From Lysinibacillus_B sp036662795 (GTDB lineage: Bacteria > Bacillota > Bacilli > Bacillales_A > Planococcaceae), in contig NZ_JBAFWZ010000027.1 in assembly GCF_036662795.1 (NCBI RefSeq), positions 1-44,103 on the forward strand: DNA of 44,103 nucleotides. Direction: 5' to 3'. Below, piece by piece: positions 1 to 7,954 of this stretch. The position numbers and the translations under genes were made by a program. Positions within the stretch are counted from its first letter, which is position 1. Each line of letters opens with the position of its first letter. The notes under the pieces are model-generated. The model made no database searches. It worked only from the letters and a program-made list of their open reading frames with translations, and was not told the origin of the DNA.

Positions 1-260
1 CCTTTGGTGCGGATAGCCGCCGCTTTTGTTCGGATACGACTTCCTTTTGTGCGGATAGTCTCCGCTTTTGTTCGGATACAACCTCCTTTTGTGCGGATAG
101 TCTCCGCTTTTGTTCGGATACACCCCTCTTTGGTGCGGATACGACCTCCTTTTGTGCGGATAGTCTCCGTTTTTGTTCGGATACACCCCTCTTTGGTTCG
201 GATACGACCTCCTTTTGTGCGGATAGCCGCTTCTTTTGTTCGAATAGAATCTACTTTTAC
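1..260. repeat. 21-bp tandem repeat array 1
   Basis: About 12 units in exact 21-bp register. Each has a constant part, TTTTGTGCGGATAG or TTTTGTTCGGATAC, and a variable remainder of about 7 nt. The two constant forms alternate, so the higher-order period is 42 bp. Because 21 is a multiple of three, a long open frame (Phe-Val-Arg-Ile repeats) runs through it, but there is no ribosome site or domain, so I do not call it a gene. The same family recurs at 1690-1870, 3106-3357, 3505-3890, 6938-7300 and 7451-7745. Confidence 0.85.
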
Positions 261-301
261 CGAGAATGAACTGCATTATATTTTTAAAGATCAAAAAAAA
301 T

Positions 302-342
302 AAAAGCACGTTTACTCATAAGCTGAGATTACGCGCTTTTTG
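302..342 (-). terminator. Rho-independent terminator of the 375-aa gene
   Basis: Inverted repeat AAAAGC(A)CG ... CG(C)GCTTTT. On the minus strand the stem is followed by a T-rich run. It lies about 70 nt after the stop of the minus-strand gene at 413-1540. Confidence 0.6.
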
Positions 343-412
343 CTAAATGGGATTTATATTGATATTAATTGCCTCCGTCTCTACCATATTTAGCTACTTT
401 GTTTGAACCAAC

Positions 413-1540
413 TTAATTTAGTACACTATTACTTACTCCACCCTCAACTTGATATAGCGAGATAGAATCATTTGTGGAATCGAATCCGATACTCTCTTCC
501 ATTACAGTAATAATTTCCGAAAAGTCGTCGATTGTAATATTCCATAGGAGTAGCCATTCAAATAATGCTTCTTTTCTTCTAGTTACTGAAAGTTTATTGT
601 ACCTTGTCATATTGAACCCTGCTATTTCTGCATTTTGTTCGAAAATGGATTGAAATAATGACAGTGATTTATTCATACTAATATAATATTCTTCTATAGT
701 TTCTGTTTCAACATGTGCTGAATCTACTTTTTGCCAGTAGGATTCCGCTGCCATATCAATCTCTTCTAGCGCTTGTTCTGCGGAAATTGGGATGCCGTCA
801 CCTGACCAATCAAGCTGATAAAACACTAGAGAACCTGTATTCGTTAGGATTCTACCGATATTTTTGCATATATTATTAAAGTTACAAATAAATAATGGTG
901 GATGTGTGTCATCAGGTATGACCATAATTTCTACTTTCGTATCACGGTTTAATTGAGTTTCTGTTGCTTGATCAGTTAGCTTCAACATAGTGATCGGAAA
1001 ATTTGAATTCACAGAAACACCTGCTCGGCTTATTTCCAACTTTGCAATAAAACTCGTAAATAAAACCATACTCAGCTCAGGCATCGGGATGCTTGGCAGA
1101 TGAAATAGGGATGCTGTTCGACTAGTCTCACCTCTCTCTACAACGAGCTCCCCCTTTACCTCTAGTCTTTTCGTAACAAACCTTGTTGCAGCTTTACTTG
1201 TTAACGTAATACTGCCTATCACAATCAAGTTTTTAAGCTCTACATTGTCTGCGTTGACAATAATATTGCCCAAGTAAATTGTGTTACCACCATCAAGTGT
1301 CACCAATGTCCCTGCTTCACTAGAAGTATTCAGCTCGATTACAGTAATGTTTGTAATCTCGCCCCTAACGACATTTGCGTGAAGGGTTGCACCTGCTAAA
1401 GCCATGGCGTTCGCTTCGTTCAAGATTGCTTTTACATTCTCACCTATCTTATATTTACTGTCAGCCGTTTTAACTACTCTACTTTCAATCCCCTCCACAA
1501 CAATTGTAAGCTCTGCGGGTGTCAAATAAACAAGTTCCAT
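413..1540 (-). CDS. Hypothetical 375-aa protein with beta-strand-rich N-terminal half
   Basis: I do not recognise a named family. The start is firm: ATG preceded by GGAGGAG at good spacing. There is no signal peptide or membrane segment. Residues about 1-140 are Val/Ile/Thr-rich short strands (for example NTIYLGNIIVNADNVELKNL), resembling a small parallel beta-helix or the beta-rich modules of Bacillales surface proteins. Residues about 230-375 look helical and acidic. Repeat arrays lie on both sides, so it stands alone as a single-gene unit with a terminator at 302-342. Function unknown; it could be a cytosolic structural protein or a fragment of a larger surface protein. Confidence 0.75.
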   Translation of the reverse strand: MELVYLTPAELTIVVEGIESRVVKTADSKYKIGENVKAILNEANAMALAGATLHANVVRGEITNITVIELNTSSEAGTLVTLDGGNTIYLGNIIVNADNVELKNLIVIGSITLTSKAATRFVTKRLEVKGELVVERGETSRTASLFHLPSIPMPELSMVLFTSFIAKLEISRAGVSVNSNFPITMLKLTDQATETQLNRDTKVEIMVIPDDTHPPLFICNFNNICKNIGRILTNTGSLVFYQLDWSGDGIPISAEQALEEIDMAAESYWQKVDSAHVETETIEEYYISMNKSLSLFQSIFEQNAEIAGFNMTRYNKLSVTRRKEALFEWLLLWNITIDDFSEIITVMEESIGFDSTNDSISLYQVEGGVSNSVLN

Positions 1541-1689
1541 ACTTTCTCCTCCAATGATACTTTTTAGTAGATTTAAACCTATAATACTGCTTAAAGGTTA
1601 AAACTAAGTTAAATAGATTAAATATTTCTAAAATAATTTTTGAATAGAGAAGAAATATTTACATTTAATAAGGAAGTTATTGATCGTGG

Positions 1690-1870
1690 CGCTTTTGTGC
1701 GGATGGCTGCTTCTTTTGTTCGGATGGATCCCGCTTTGGTTCGGATACGACCGGCTTTGATTCGGAGAGTGGGTTCCATTTTTGGGCGGATGGCACTCCT
1801 TTTGTTGGAATGCCACTCACTAATTATGCGGATAAGGTTGCCTTTTATTCCAATAGCTTTTATCTACAGA
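1690..1870. repeat. Degenerate 21-bp repeat array
   Basis: Seven or eight decayed units of the CTTTTGTKCGGAT family, with variants such as TTTGATTCGGAG and TTTTGGGCGGATGG. Period and sequence drift increase toward the right end. Short ORFs on both strands through it are by-products of the repeat. Confidence 0.7.
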
Positions 1871-1945
1871 TGATAGCATCTTTTTTCATGTACTAGACAG
1901 GTTTGGTTTTGTAGCAGCTCAGTTTAGGAAATGGCAACCTATACT

Positions 1946-2533
1946 TTACTTAGATACTTTTCGAAAATAGTGATAAATTTTATGAAGTTTTTTCTCTTGG
2001 GACCCCTTTTGCTTTTCCATATCGCCGAATTCAAAAAACTTTATATTTTTTATGCCGATGAATTGGAAAACGGCCTTTTTCATTAATGCTTTATGGCTAT
2101 TATTTAATAGGAAAAGTGGATAATGTGTTGGACCCTTCATCGTAGAGATACAAACCACCGATTTTTCTTTTAGTAGCCCCTCGGAAAACCATTTCCCCTT
2201 GTCTCGATAGGCAAAATTCGATGCTAACACTTGATCAAAATATCCTAGTAGCATGGCTGGTGGTCTTCCCCACCAAATCGGATATACGAATATAATTTTA
2301 TCTGCCCATTTCAATTGCTCTCGATATTTTTCGAAGGTTGGATCGGTATGCATATCTCTCCGACGCTTTTGTTCATTGAACTCCAGAACTGGATTAAAGC
2401 CCTCCTCATATAAATCCAACAGCTTAATATCTTCAATAACCGGGTTTTCTTCACTTCCTTTTAAAACCCTTTCCAAAAATGCATAATTCAAGCTTTGATG
2501 ATTCGGATGAGTGTAGACGATTAATACTTTCAT
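1946..2533 (-). CDS. Flavodoxin-fold NAD(P)H dehydrogenase (quinone), MdaB/KefF-like
   Basis: This is a 195-aa protein of the NAD(P)H quinone oxidoreductase flavodoxin-like family, expected to bind FMN or FAD and reduce quinones or other electrophiles in the cytosol. Visible hallmarks are the N-terminal strand and phosphate-binding loop MKVLIVYTHPNHQSLN, the central FVYPIWWGRPPAMLLGYFDQVL motif region (split here: FVYPIWWGRPPAML then LGYFDQVL), and the length typical of the family. GGAGGG precedes the ATG. It is divergent from the MarR gene at 2643 with two palindromes in the 109-bp gap, so it is probably the MarR target, induced by quinone or electrophile stress. Substrate unknown. Confidence 0.88.
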   Translation of the reverse strand: MKVLIVYTHPNHQSLNYAFLERVLKGSEENPVIEDIKLLDLYEEGFNPVLEFNEQKRRRDMHTDPTFEKYREQLKWADKIIFVYPIWWGRPPAMLLGYFDQVLASNFAYRDKGKWFSEGLLKEKSVVCISTMKGPTHYPLFLLNNSHKALMKKAVFQFIGIKNIKFFEFGDMEKQKGSQEKKLHKIYHYFRKVSK

Positions 2534-2546
2534 AGTATCCCTCCAA

Positions 2547-2568
2547 TTAGTTGTCGTTTGATAACTAA
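2547..2568. promoter_or_regulatory. Palindromic operator 1 (probable MarR site)
   Basis: Arms TTAGTTGTC and GATAACTAA around a 4-nt GTTT spacer, matching at 8 of 9 pairs. It lies 14 nt upstream of the oxidoreductase start, overlapping its leader. Confidence 0.7.
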
Positions 2569-2587
2569 ATAATACAACTCTCCTTAA

Positions 2588-2609
2588 TTGTTTGTCAAAT
2601 GATAACTAA
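2588..2609. promoter_or_regulatory. Palindromic operator 2 (probable MarR site)
   Basis: Arms TTGTTTGTC and GATAACTAA with the same 9-4-9 layout and an identical right arm. Its centre is 41 bp from that of operator 1, about four helical turns. It lies 33 nt before the MarR start, which suggests autoregulation. Confidence 0.6.
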
Positions 2610-2642
2610 TTTGTTATGTTTAGAGGGAGGAGGGACTACTGT

Positions 2643-3071
2643 ATGGATAAAAATAACCTTTTTCAACAATTTGTTTCTTTTTCAGCCGCTGTATACGATG
2701 TGACACATGCTATAAAAAAACAAACGATGCCAAAGCATATAACCCCAGTTCAATATAATATTCTAGAATATATTTTTGTAAGTCCGCCTGTAACAGCCAG
2801 TGATATTTGCGACTGCTTACATATGTCGATGCCAAATATAAGTCGAGAATTAAAGAAGCTACAGGACAAACAATATATCGAAAAACGAATATCGCCAGCT
2901 GATCGGAGAAAACAAACGATTCATCTAACTACTGAGGGGCAAGCCATTATGCAATCGACGTTTGAACGCATCGAAGTTCTTTTTCAACAGCGAATAGGCA
3001 ACGCTTCTGAAGAGGAATTGAGAAATATGAGGCAAGCAATACAGCTTCTACAAAGTAAATTATTTTATTAA
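2643..3071 (+). CDS. MarR-family transcriptional regulator
   Basis: A winged-helix repressor of about 142 aa. The winged-helix core is visible: PVTASDICDCLHMSMPNISR (recognition helix region), then LKKLQDKQYIEKRISPADRR (wing with the DRR motif) and LTTEGQAIM. I chose the ATG at 2643 rather than 2616 because AGAGGGAGGAGG lies at 2622-2633, exactly the right distance upstream, and would be buried in the coding frame otherwise. It is divergent from the oxidoreductase and probably represses both genes through the two palindromes. The Cys pair in DICDC could be a redox sensor, but that is a guess. Confidence 0.9.
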   Translation: MDKNNLFQQFVSFSAAVYDVTHAIKKQTMPKHITPVQYNILEYIFVSPPVTASDICDCLHMSMPNISRELKKLQDKQYIEKRISPADRRKQTIHLTTEGQAIMQSTFERIEVLFQQRIGNASEEELRNMRQAIQLLQSKLFY

Positions 3072-3075
3072 AAGA

Positions 3076-3115
3076 CCCTGCACAAGTTTTGTGCAGGGTT
3101 TAGTGTTGTTTTTGT
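3076..3115 (+). terminator. Terminator of marR-like gene
   Basis: Perfect 10-bp stem CCCTGCACAA/TTGTGCAGGG with a 3-nt loop, followed by a T-rich run, 5 nt after the stop codon. The run merges into the first unit of the next repeat array. Confidence 0.85.
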
Positions 3116-3357
3116 TCGGATGGGACTCTTTTGTTCGGATATGACCACCTTTTGTGCGGATAGCTGCTCCTTTTGTGCGGATAGCCGTCTCTTTTGTTCG
3201 CTTACCGACACCTTTTGTGCGAATGGGACCCTTTTGTTCGGATACGACCACCTTTTGTGCGGATGGCCGACTCTTTTGTTCGCTTACGATCAGCTTTTGT
3301 TCGGATAGGACCCTTTTGTTCGGATGGCTACCCCTTTTGTGTGGTTACGCGATCTTT
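3106..3357. repeat. 21-bp tandem repeat array 2
   Basis: About 12 units of the TTTTGTKCGGATR family, same strand orientation as array 1. Some units are shortened to about 18-19 nt, so the reading frame shifts along the array. The right end passes into the 167-bp direct repeat. Confidence 0.8.
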
Positions 3358-3512
3358 TAAAAATACTAGCCGAAATTTTGAAAATACTAGCCACTTTTTT
3401 AAAAATACTAGCCGATTTTTTTGAAATACTAGCCACTTTTTGAAATTTACTCGCCAATCTGAACAATCACTGCAAAAATACTAACTATATGTACTTACGG
3501 GCACTCTTTTGT
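3346..3512. repeat. 167-bp direct repeat, copy A (contains TACTAGCC tandem repeats)
   Basis: Nearly identical to 7296-7462 (same length, a handful of substitutions). The left two thirds hold about five units of a second tandem repeat, AAATACTAGCC plus a T-tract, again at about 21 bp. The right third is unique sequence ending GTACTTACGGGCACTCTTTTG. The two copies bracket the 964-aa gene. Confidence 0.85.
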
Positions 3513-3890
3513 TCGCATACGTAGTCCTTTTGTGCGGATAGAAACTGCTTTTGTTCGAACGGGACCTGCTTTTGCTCCGATAGCCGCTGTTTCTGTGCGG
3601 ATGGGGCTGGCTTTTGTGCAATAACTACTCCTTTTGTTCGGATACGACCACCTTTTGTGCGGATAGCCGACTCTTTTGTTCGGATAGCCCCCCCTTTTGT
3701 GCGCATGGCCGTCTATTTTGTTCGCATACGACCACCTTTTGTGCGGATAGCCGTCCCTTTTGTTCGCTTACGGTCTGCTTTAGTGCGGATGGCCGACTCT
3801 TTTGTTCGGATACGACCACCTTTTTACTCGCATACGAACAGCTTTTGTGCGGATAGCCCACCTTTTACTCGCATACGAACATCTTTTAAA
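3505..3890. repeat. 21-bp tandem repeat array 3
   Basis: About 18 units of the TTTTGTKCGGATR family, between direct repeat copy A and the terminator of the 964-aa gene. Several units diverge (for example TTTTACTCGCATACGAAC). ORFs on both strands arise from the repeat and are not called. Confidence 0.8.
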
Positions 3891-3892
3891 TA

Positions 3893-3925
3893 AATACGCC
3901 ATCCTTTTATTAGGATGGCGTGCTT
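3893..3925 (-). terminator. Terminator of the 964-aa gene
   Basis: Perfect 8-bp stem CGCCATCC/GGATGGCG with an 8-nt loop and a T-rich tail on the minus strand, 9 nt after the stop codon. Confidence 0.8.
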
Positions 3926-3928
3926 GTT

Positions 3929-6823
3929 TTATTTCCTTACATCTGTTGGGTACATGGCTTTATATAGAAGCTCTTGTTTTTTTGACAGTTTATTATATGC
4001 TACTTGCCATTTTTTGAGTGCAGAATCATCATCTTCGGCTGGAATGGCTTTATATAGCTCCTGAACATCTGCTACTAATTTCAGATCGCTCTCTGCTTCT
4101 GTTAATTTAGAATAATTTTTTACTAGGTACTTTTCGTTATTGCTTAGTTCATTATAGGCTGTACGAATATCGGTTACCTTCGTTTGGAGTTGGTCCGTAT
4201 AAACGCCATCCAAAAGAAGTAGGTTAATGGATTCAATGATTTTTAACACCGTTTCGTTTGGAGTTTGTTGGTCCGTTTCTGCTTGGATGATTTTTTGACG
4301 AACTTCCTCACTTACTAAACTCATTTGTTTTGCTGTAAGCCTTCCAAAGGCAGTAACGATTGACGCCGGATTTTTTTCGAATGTTTTTTCGTATTGCTTT
4401 AAAAATGACTCTACTCTTCTTACATCTGAATTCGCTGCAATTAAAATAGTTCCGTTAGTAATAAATTTCCGGTCATTTCCATTTAATTTATAATATCGAG
4501 TAATTAGGTCTTTAATGCTGTCGATATTAGCGATATATAATCCATTTGAAACGATTGCACCAATCTCTGCATTTAATTTTGATAAATCAGGTGCCACCGT
4601 GTCTGCAATCGCTAGTAAACTTTCAAATTGGGCCTTTGCTAAATACTGTTGATTGGCTGGTAATTTTGTATAGCTTGTTTGAACAGATTTAATTTTTTGT
4701 ATTTGCCTTGTGATGTTTTTCTCTTCCTTTGCAGCCTGAATTCTTTTATGGAAGGCGGTTACCGCTCTAACATCTTGACTCGCCGCTTGTAACACATAAT
4801 AGTTAGTCACATATTTACGTGCAGAACCCGAAAGTTTTTTATACGTCGCATTTGCCTCATTAATGGCTGCTTCAAATTGGGCAAATGTATATTTTTTTAC
4901 GTTAGCTAGTGCTGCAATATCTTCTTTTAATGCTACTGCTTGCGCTTTATCCCCTGGTACTTTGCCGTTTTCAACAATCGTTACTTTGGGACTGTTCTCT
5001 AAAAATTCATCAGCGTTATAAATGAGCGATTGCTGCAAGCTTGTCAGTCTATTGTATACCGTAAATGCACTTTTGTAGCTTGATACTAATTGACTTTCCT
5101 TAGTACTACTTGTTTTAGCAAGCGCATTATATTTGTTGATTTGTTTAATTACATTTTCAGATGCTTTTAAATCTCTCTGTAGGGTTGTGATGCCAGCATA
5201 GTCGACAATTTTAGCTGCTGAATTTTTAGTTAACGTTTTATAATCTGCAATAATTCGTTTAATATTTTCTGCATATTCGTCCCATGTAGCCTCTGTCGGT
5301 TTGACATTATAACTATCTTTCCCTAGATACGCTGCGATTTCCGCATTCAGCTCATCAATTTGCTTTTGTTCTGCAAGTTCTGCAGCAAGTAGCCTAGATA
5401 CATACGTAGACGGAACTAATTGCATTTGCTTGTAAGTTAATCTTCCATAAGAATTTCGAATAGATGCTGCCAATGTCACTTGCTTATTTGGAGAAAGATT
5501 CGGCAATAATTTGTCGAACATTTTAATAAATCGATTTACTACCGTAATATCTTGATTTGCTCCCCTTAAAATTAATTGATTTTGTACAATTGATTGATAA
5601 TCCCTAGGAAGCTTTGCAATATCTGCCTCTATTGCTTGAACGGCCGTCTTCAATGACTCAATATTTTCAGGCGTGTATTGAGGTAAAGAATGATCATAAT
5701 TTAATAATGCGATAATCGCTTCATTTATACGTCGAACTTCTAAAATATAGCCGATATCCCCCGGCTTATCCATAGCCAATTTTATACTGTTATACAAGTT
5801 TTCATCGATATCTAGGCTTCGCTGTAAGAAATCTAGCTTGTCATAGGCTGCTTCAAGCTCTTTTAAATATCTTGCTAAGTTTTGTTCCGTAACTTCACCG
5901 ATTTTGTTCATTTTATCTTCGATTGCTGTGATCGCTGCTACATCTGCAATCGCGCGTTCTAGTACAGAATAATTAGTAACATTCGCCTTAGCGCCCGGTG
6001 TTAACGCCTTATATCGATTTTCTAAGTCTGTAACATTCGCTTTGAATGTCATTAAATCTGTTACATTATAGACGAAATGCTTTCCTTGCTTTTTCCGTAA
6101 GGCATCAATATCTGTAGATAAAGTTTCTGAAGGCTCTTTAGAAATCGTTAATAATTCAGAAAAACTAGATTCGACCTCTGCTGTTCCAACACTCGCCTTT
6201 ACTTTGACCATAATTGCTTTTATATTGTGCTCTAGCGCATCTTCTGGAATTTCATAAGAGGCATCCGTTGCACCACTAATAATCGAGAATGCTTCTCCTT
6301 CTTTATAATACCATTGATAACTATAAGCAATTTGACTACTTTGGAGCTTGGCACCATTTTTATCCGTCACACTTGGCGCACTAACTTTTACCGTTTCACC
6401 CGGTGCTGCAACCGTTCCTGACGTAAAATCTATAAAAGTAGGTGCTTTAATTTCTAGCGATAGAGTATTAACTTCAACTGTTTCACTTTTATATGTATCA
6501 CCCGTTGTCGATGTTGCTTCAACAGAGATTGCTTTTCCGGCGGCAGTCACTGGCAGTGTATAAGTGGAAGCCGTTGCCCCAGATATCGGTTTTTTTATTG
6601 TTGTTTTTTTGTCATCTTCAGTTTCAGCCGTTTCGATAAAGTACCATTGATATTCTTTAATAATAGTATCCGCTGGTATATTTGCGATGGATGCTCGAAC
6701 AGTTTCATTGACTGCTGGCGTTCCTACTATTATAACGGTGGATTGTTCTACCGCTTCCGTTACTGTTGGTAATATAAAGGCTACTGGAATAGCCGCTGCA
6801 GTGAAAAGGTATTTTTTATTCAA
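3929..6823 (-). CDS. Secreted 964-aa protein: two Ig-like domains plus helical repeats
   Basis: The start is TTG with AGGGGGAT 11 nt upstream. A signal peptide is clear (KK, then AAAIPVAFILPTVTEA). Two related beta domains follow at about residues 30-120 and 130-230, each with YQWY and an ISGAT..(S/T)Y.(L/I)P motif, typical of bacterial Ig-like domains. From about 240 to the end there are repeated helical units of roughly 100 aa carrying Y..L......K.V.NY..L..A..D...V (for example YKALTPGAKANVTNYSVLER and YKKLSGSARKYVTNYYVLQA). No SLH, LPXTG or other anchor is seen, so surface retention is unexplained. Probably a long surface or matrix protein; no enzyme motif is visible. Confidence 0.85.
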   Translation of the reverse strand: MNKKYLFTAAAIPVAFILPTVTEAVEQSTVIIVGTPAVNETVRASIANIPADTIIKEYQWYFIETAETEDDKKTTIKKPISGATASTYTLPVTAAGKAISVEATSTTGDTYKSETVEVNTLSLEIKAPTFIDFTSGTVAAPGETVKVSAPSVTDKNGAKLQSSQIAYSYQWYYKEGEAFSIISGATDASYEIPEDALEHNIKAIMVKVKASVGTAEVESSFSELLTISKEPSETLSTDIDALRKKQGKHFVYNVTDLMTFKANVTDLENRYKALTPGAKANVTNYSVLERAIADVAAITAIEDKMNKIGEVTEQNLARYLKELEAAYDKLDFLQRSLDIDENLYNSIKLAMDKPGDIGYILEVRRINEAIIALLNYDHSLPQYTPENIESLKTAVQAIEADIAKLPRDYQSIVQNQLILRGANQDITVVNRFIKMFDKLLPNLSPNKQVTLAASIRNSYGRLTYKQMQLVPSTYVSRLLAAELAEQKQIDELNAEIAAYLGKDSYNVKPTEATWDEYAENIKRIIADYKTLTKNSAAKIVDYAGITTLQRDLKASENVIKQINKYNALAKTSSTKESQLVSSYKSAFTVYNRLTSLQQSLIYNADEFLENSPKVTIVENGKVPGDKAQAVALKEDIAALANVKKYTFAQFEAAINEANATYKKLSGSARKYVTNYYVLQAASQDVRAVTAFHKRIQAAKEEKNITRQIQKIKSVQTSYTKLPANQQYLAKAQFESLLAIADTVAPDLSKLNAEIGAIVSNGLYIANIDSIKDLITRYYKLNGNDRKFITNGTILIAANSDVRRVESFLKQYEKTFEKNPASIVTAFGRLTAKQMSLVSEEVRQKIIQAETDQQTPNETVLKIIESINLLLLDGVYTDQLQTKVTDIRTAYNELSNNEKYLVKNYSKLTEAESDLKLVADVQELYKAIPAEDDDSALKKWQVAYNKLSKKQELLYKAMYPTDVRK

Positions 6824-6937
6824 TGTCTTTTCAATCCCCCTATTTTGGTATCTTTGGTTATATCGGTATAATTCACCTAATTTCTTTCGATTCCCGTTAA
6901 ACTATACTTTTTACCTAATAGCACTATATCTTTAGGG

Positions 6938-7300
6938 ATTTTTGTGAGGATGGGTGGACTTTTGGGTGGATAGAGTGGATGGGGGGGAGGGGGGCTTTTT
7001 TGAGATGAGGGAGGCTTTTGTGCGGATGGGGTTGGCTTTTGTGCGGATAGGACCTGCTTTTGTGCGGATAGGATCGGCTTTTGTTCGGATACGGCCTGCT
7101 TTTGTGCGGATAGGGCTGGCTTTTGTGCGGATGACTTCCTTTTGTTGGATGGGACTGGCTTTTGTTCGGATAGCTGCTCCTTTTGTTCGGATGGAGCTGG
7201 CTTTTGTGCGGATGGTTACTTCTTTTGTTCGGATGGAGTTGGCTTTTGTCCGGATGGCCACTCTTTTATTCGGATGACTCCCCCTTTTGTTCGGATACGC
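6938..7300. repeat. 21-bp tandem repeat array 4
   Basis: About 16 units of the TTTTGTKCGGATR family in the leader region of the 964-aa gene. The left end (6938-7010) is G-rich and decayed. It runs straight into direct repeat copy B. Confidence 0.8.
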
Positions 7301-7462
7301 GATCTATTAAAAATACTAGCCGAAATTTTGAAAATACTAGCCACTTTTTGAAAAATACTAGCCGATTTTTTTGAAATACTAGTCACTTTTTGAAATTTAC
7401 TCGCCAATCTGAACAATCACTGCAAAACTACTAACTATATGTACTTACGGGCACTCTTTTGT
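7296..7462. repeat. 167-bp direct repeat, copy B
   Basis: Second copy of 3346-3512, same orientation, same length, including the TACTAGCC tandem units and the unique 3' third. The 3.8 kb between the copies contains arrays 3 and 4 and the 964-aa gene. Confidence 0.85.
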
Positions 7463-7745
7463 GTGGATGGGGCTGGCTTTTGTGCGGATGACTACTCCTT
7501 TTGTGCGGATAGGACCCTTTTGTTCGGATACGACCGGCTTTTGTTCGGATACGGCCGGCTTTTGTTCGGATACGGCCGGCTTTTGTTCGGATACGGCCGG
7601 CTTTTGTGCGGATGACTTCCTTTTGTGCGGATAGCCGACTCTTTTGTTCGAATACGACCACCTTTTGTGTGGATGGCTACTCCTTTTGTTCGAATACGAC
7701 CACCTTTTGTGCGGATGGGACTCTTTGACCGGATGCACACTCCTT
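7451..7745. repeat. 21-bp tandem repeat array 5
   Basis: About 14 units. A very recent expansion is visible: four consecutive units with TTCGGATACGRCCGGC are almost identical, whereas other units differ at the variable heptamer. Confidence 0.8.
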
Positions 7746-7913
7746 TTCTCAAATACGCTCCTCATTTCAGTCATAACTACATTCCAAAAAGCACTCCCTT
7801 GAATGTTGATAGAAATGACCTATCTCTAAATTTGCTAGGGGTTCGGTACAATTCTATTAGGAAAAGACAAATTTACTATCTTTCTATAAACCCAACTTTT
7901 TCCCAATAAAATA

Positions 7914-7922
7914 TGCTATATT
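7914..7922 (+). promoter_or_regulatory. Possible extended -10 promoter of SLH glycosidase gene
   Basis: TGCTATATT (TG extended -10) lies 32 nt before the TTG start. No good -35 is seen. The same TGCTATAAT form occurs before S-layer gene 1 and both TetR genes. Confidence 0.3.
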
Positions 7923-7954
7923 CGGTATAGATTTATAGAATTGGAGTGAAATAA

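Noticed and set aside
4..303. ORFs encoding FVRI/FVRM or IRTKG repeats in all arrays
   Set aside because: They exist only because the DNA period is 21 nt (seven codons) and stay open on both strands; there are no ribosome sites or conserved starts.
3106..7745. CRISPR arrays
   Set aside because: Variable parts are about 7 nt, repeats are imperfect and there are no cas genes; the period is far below CRISPR spacing.
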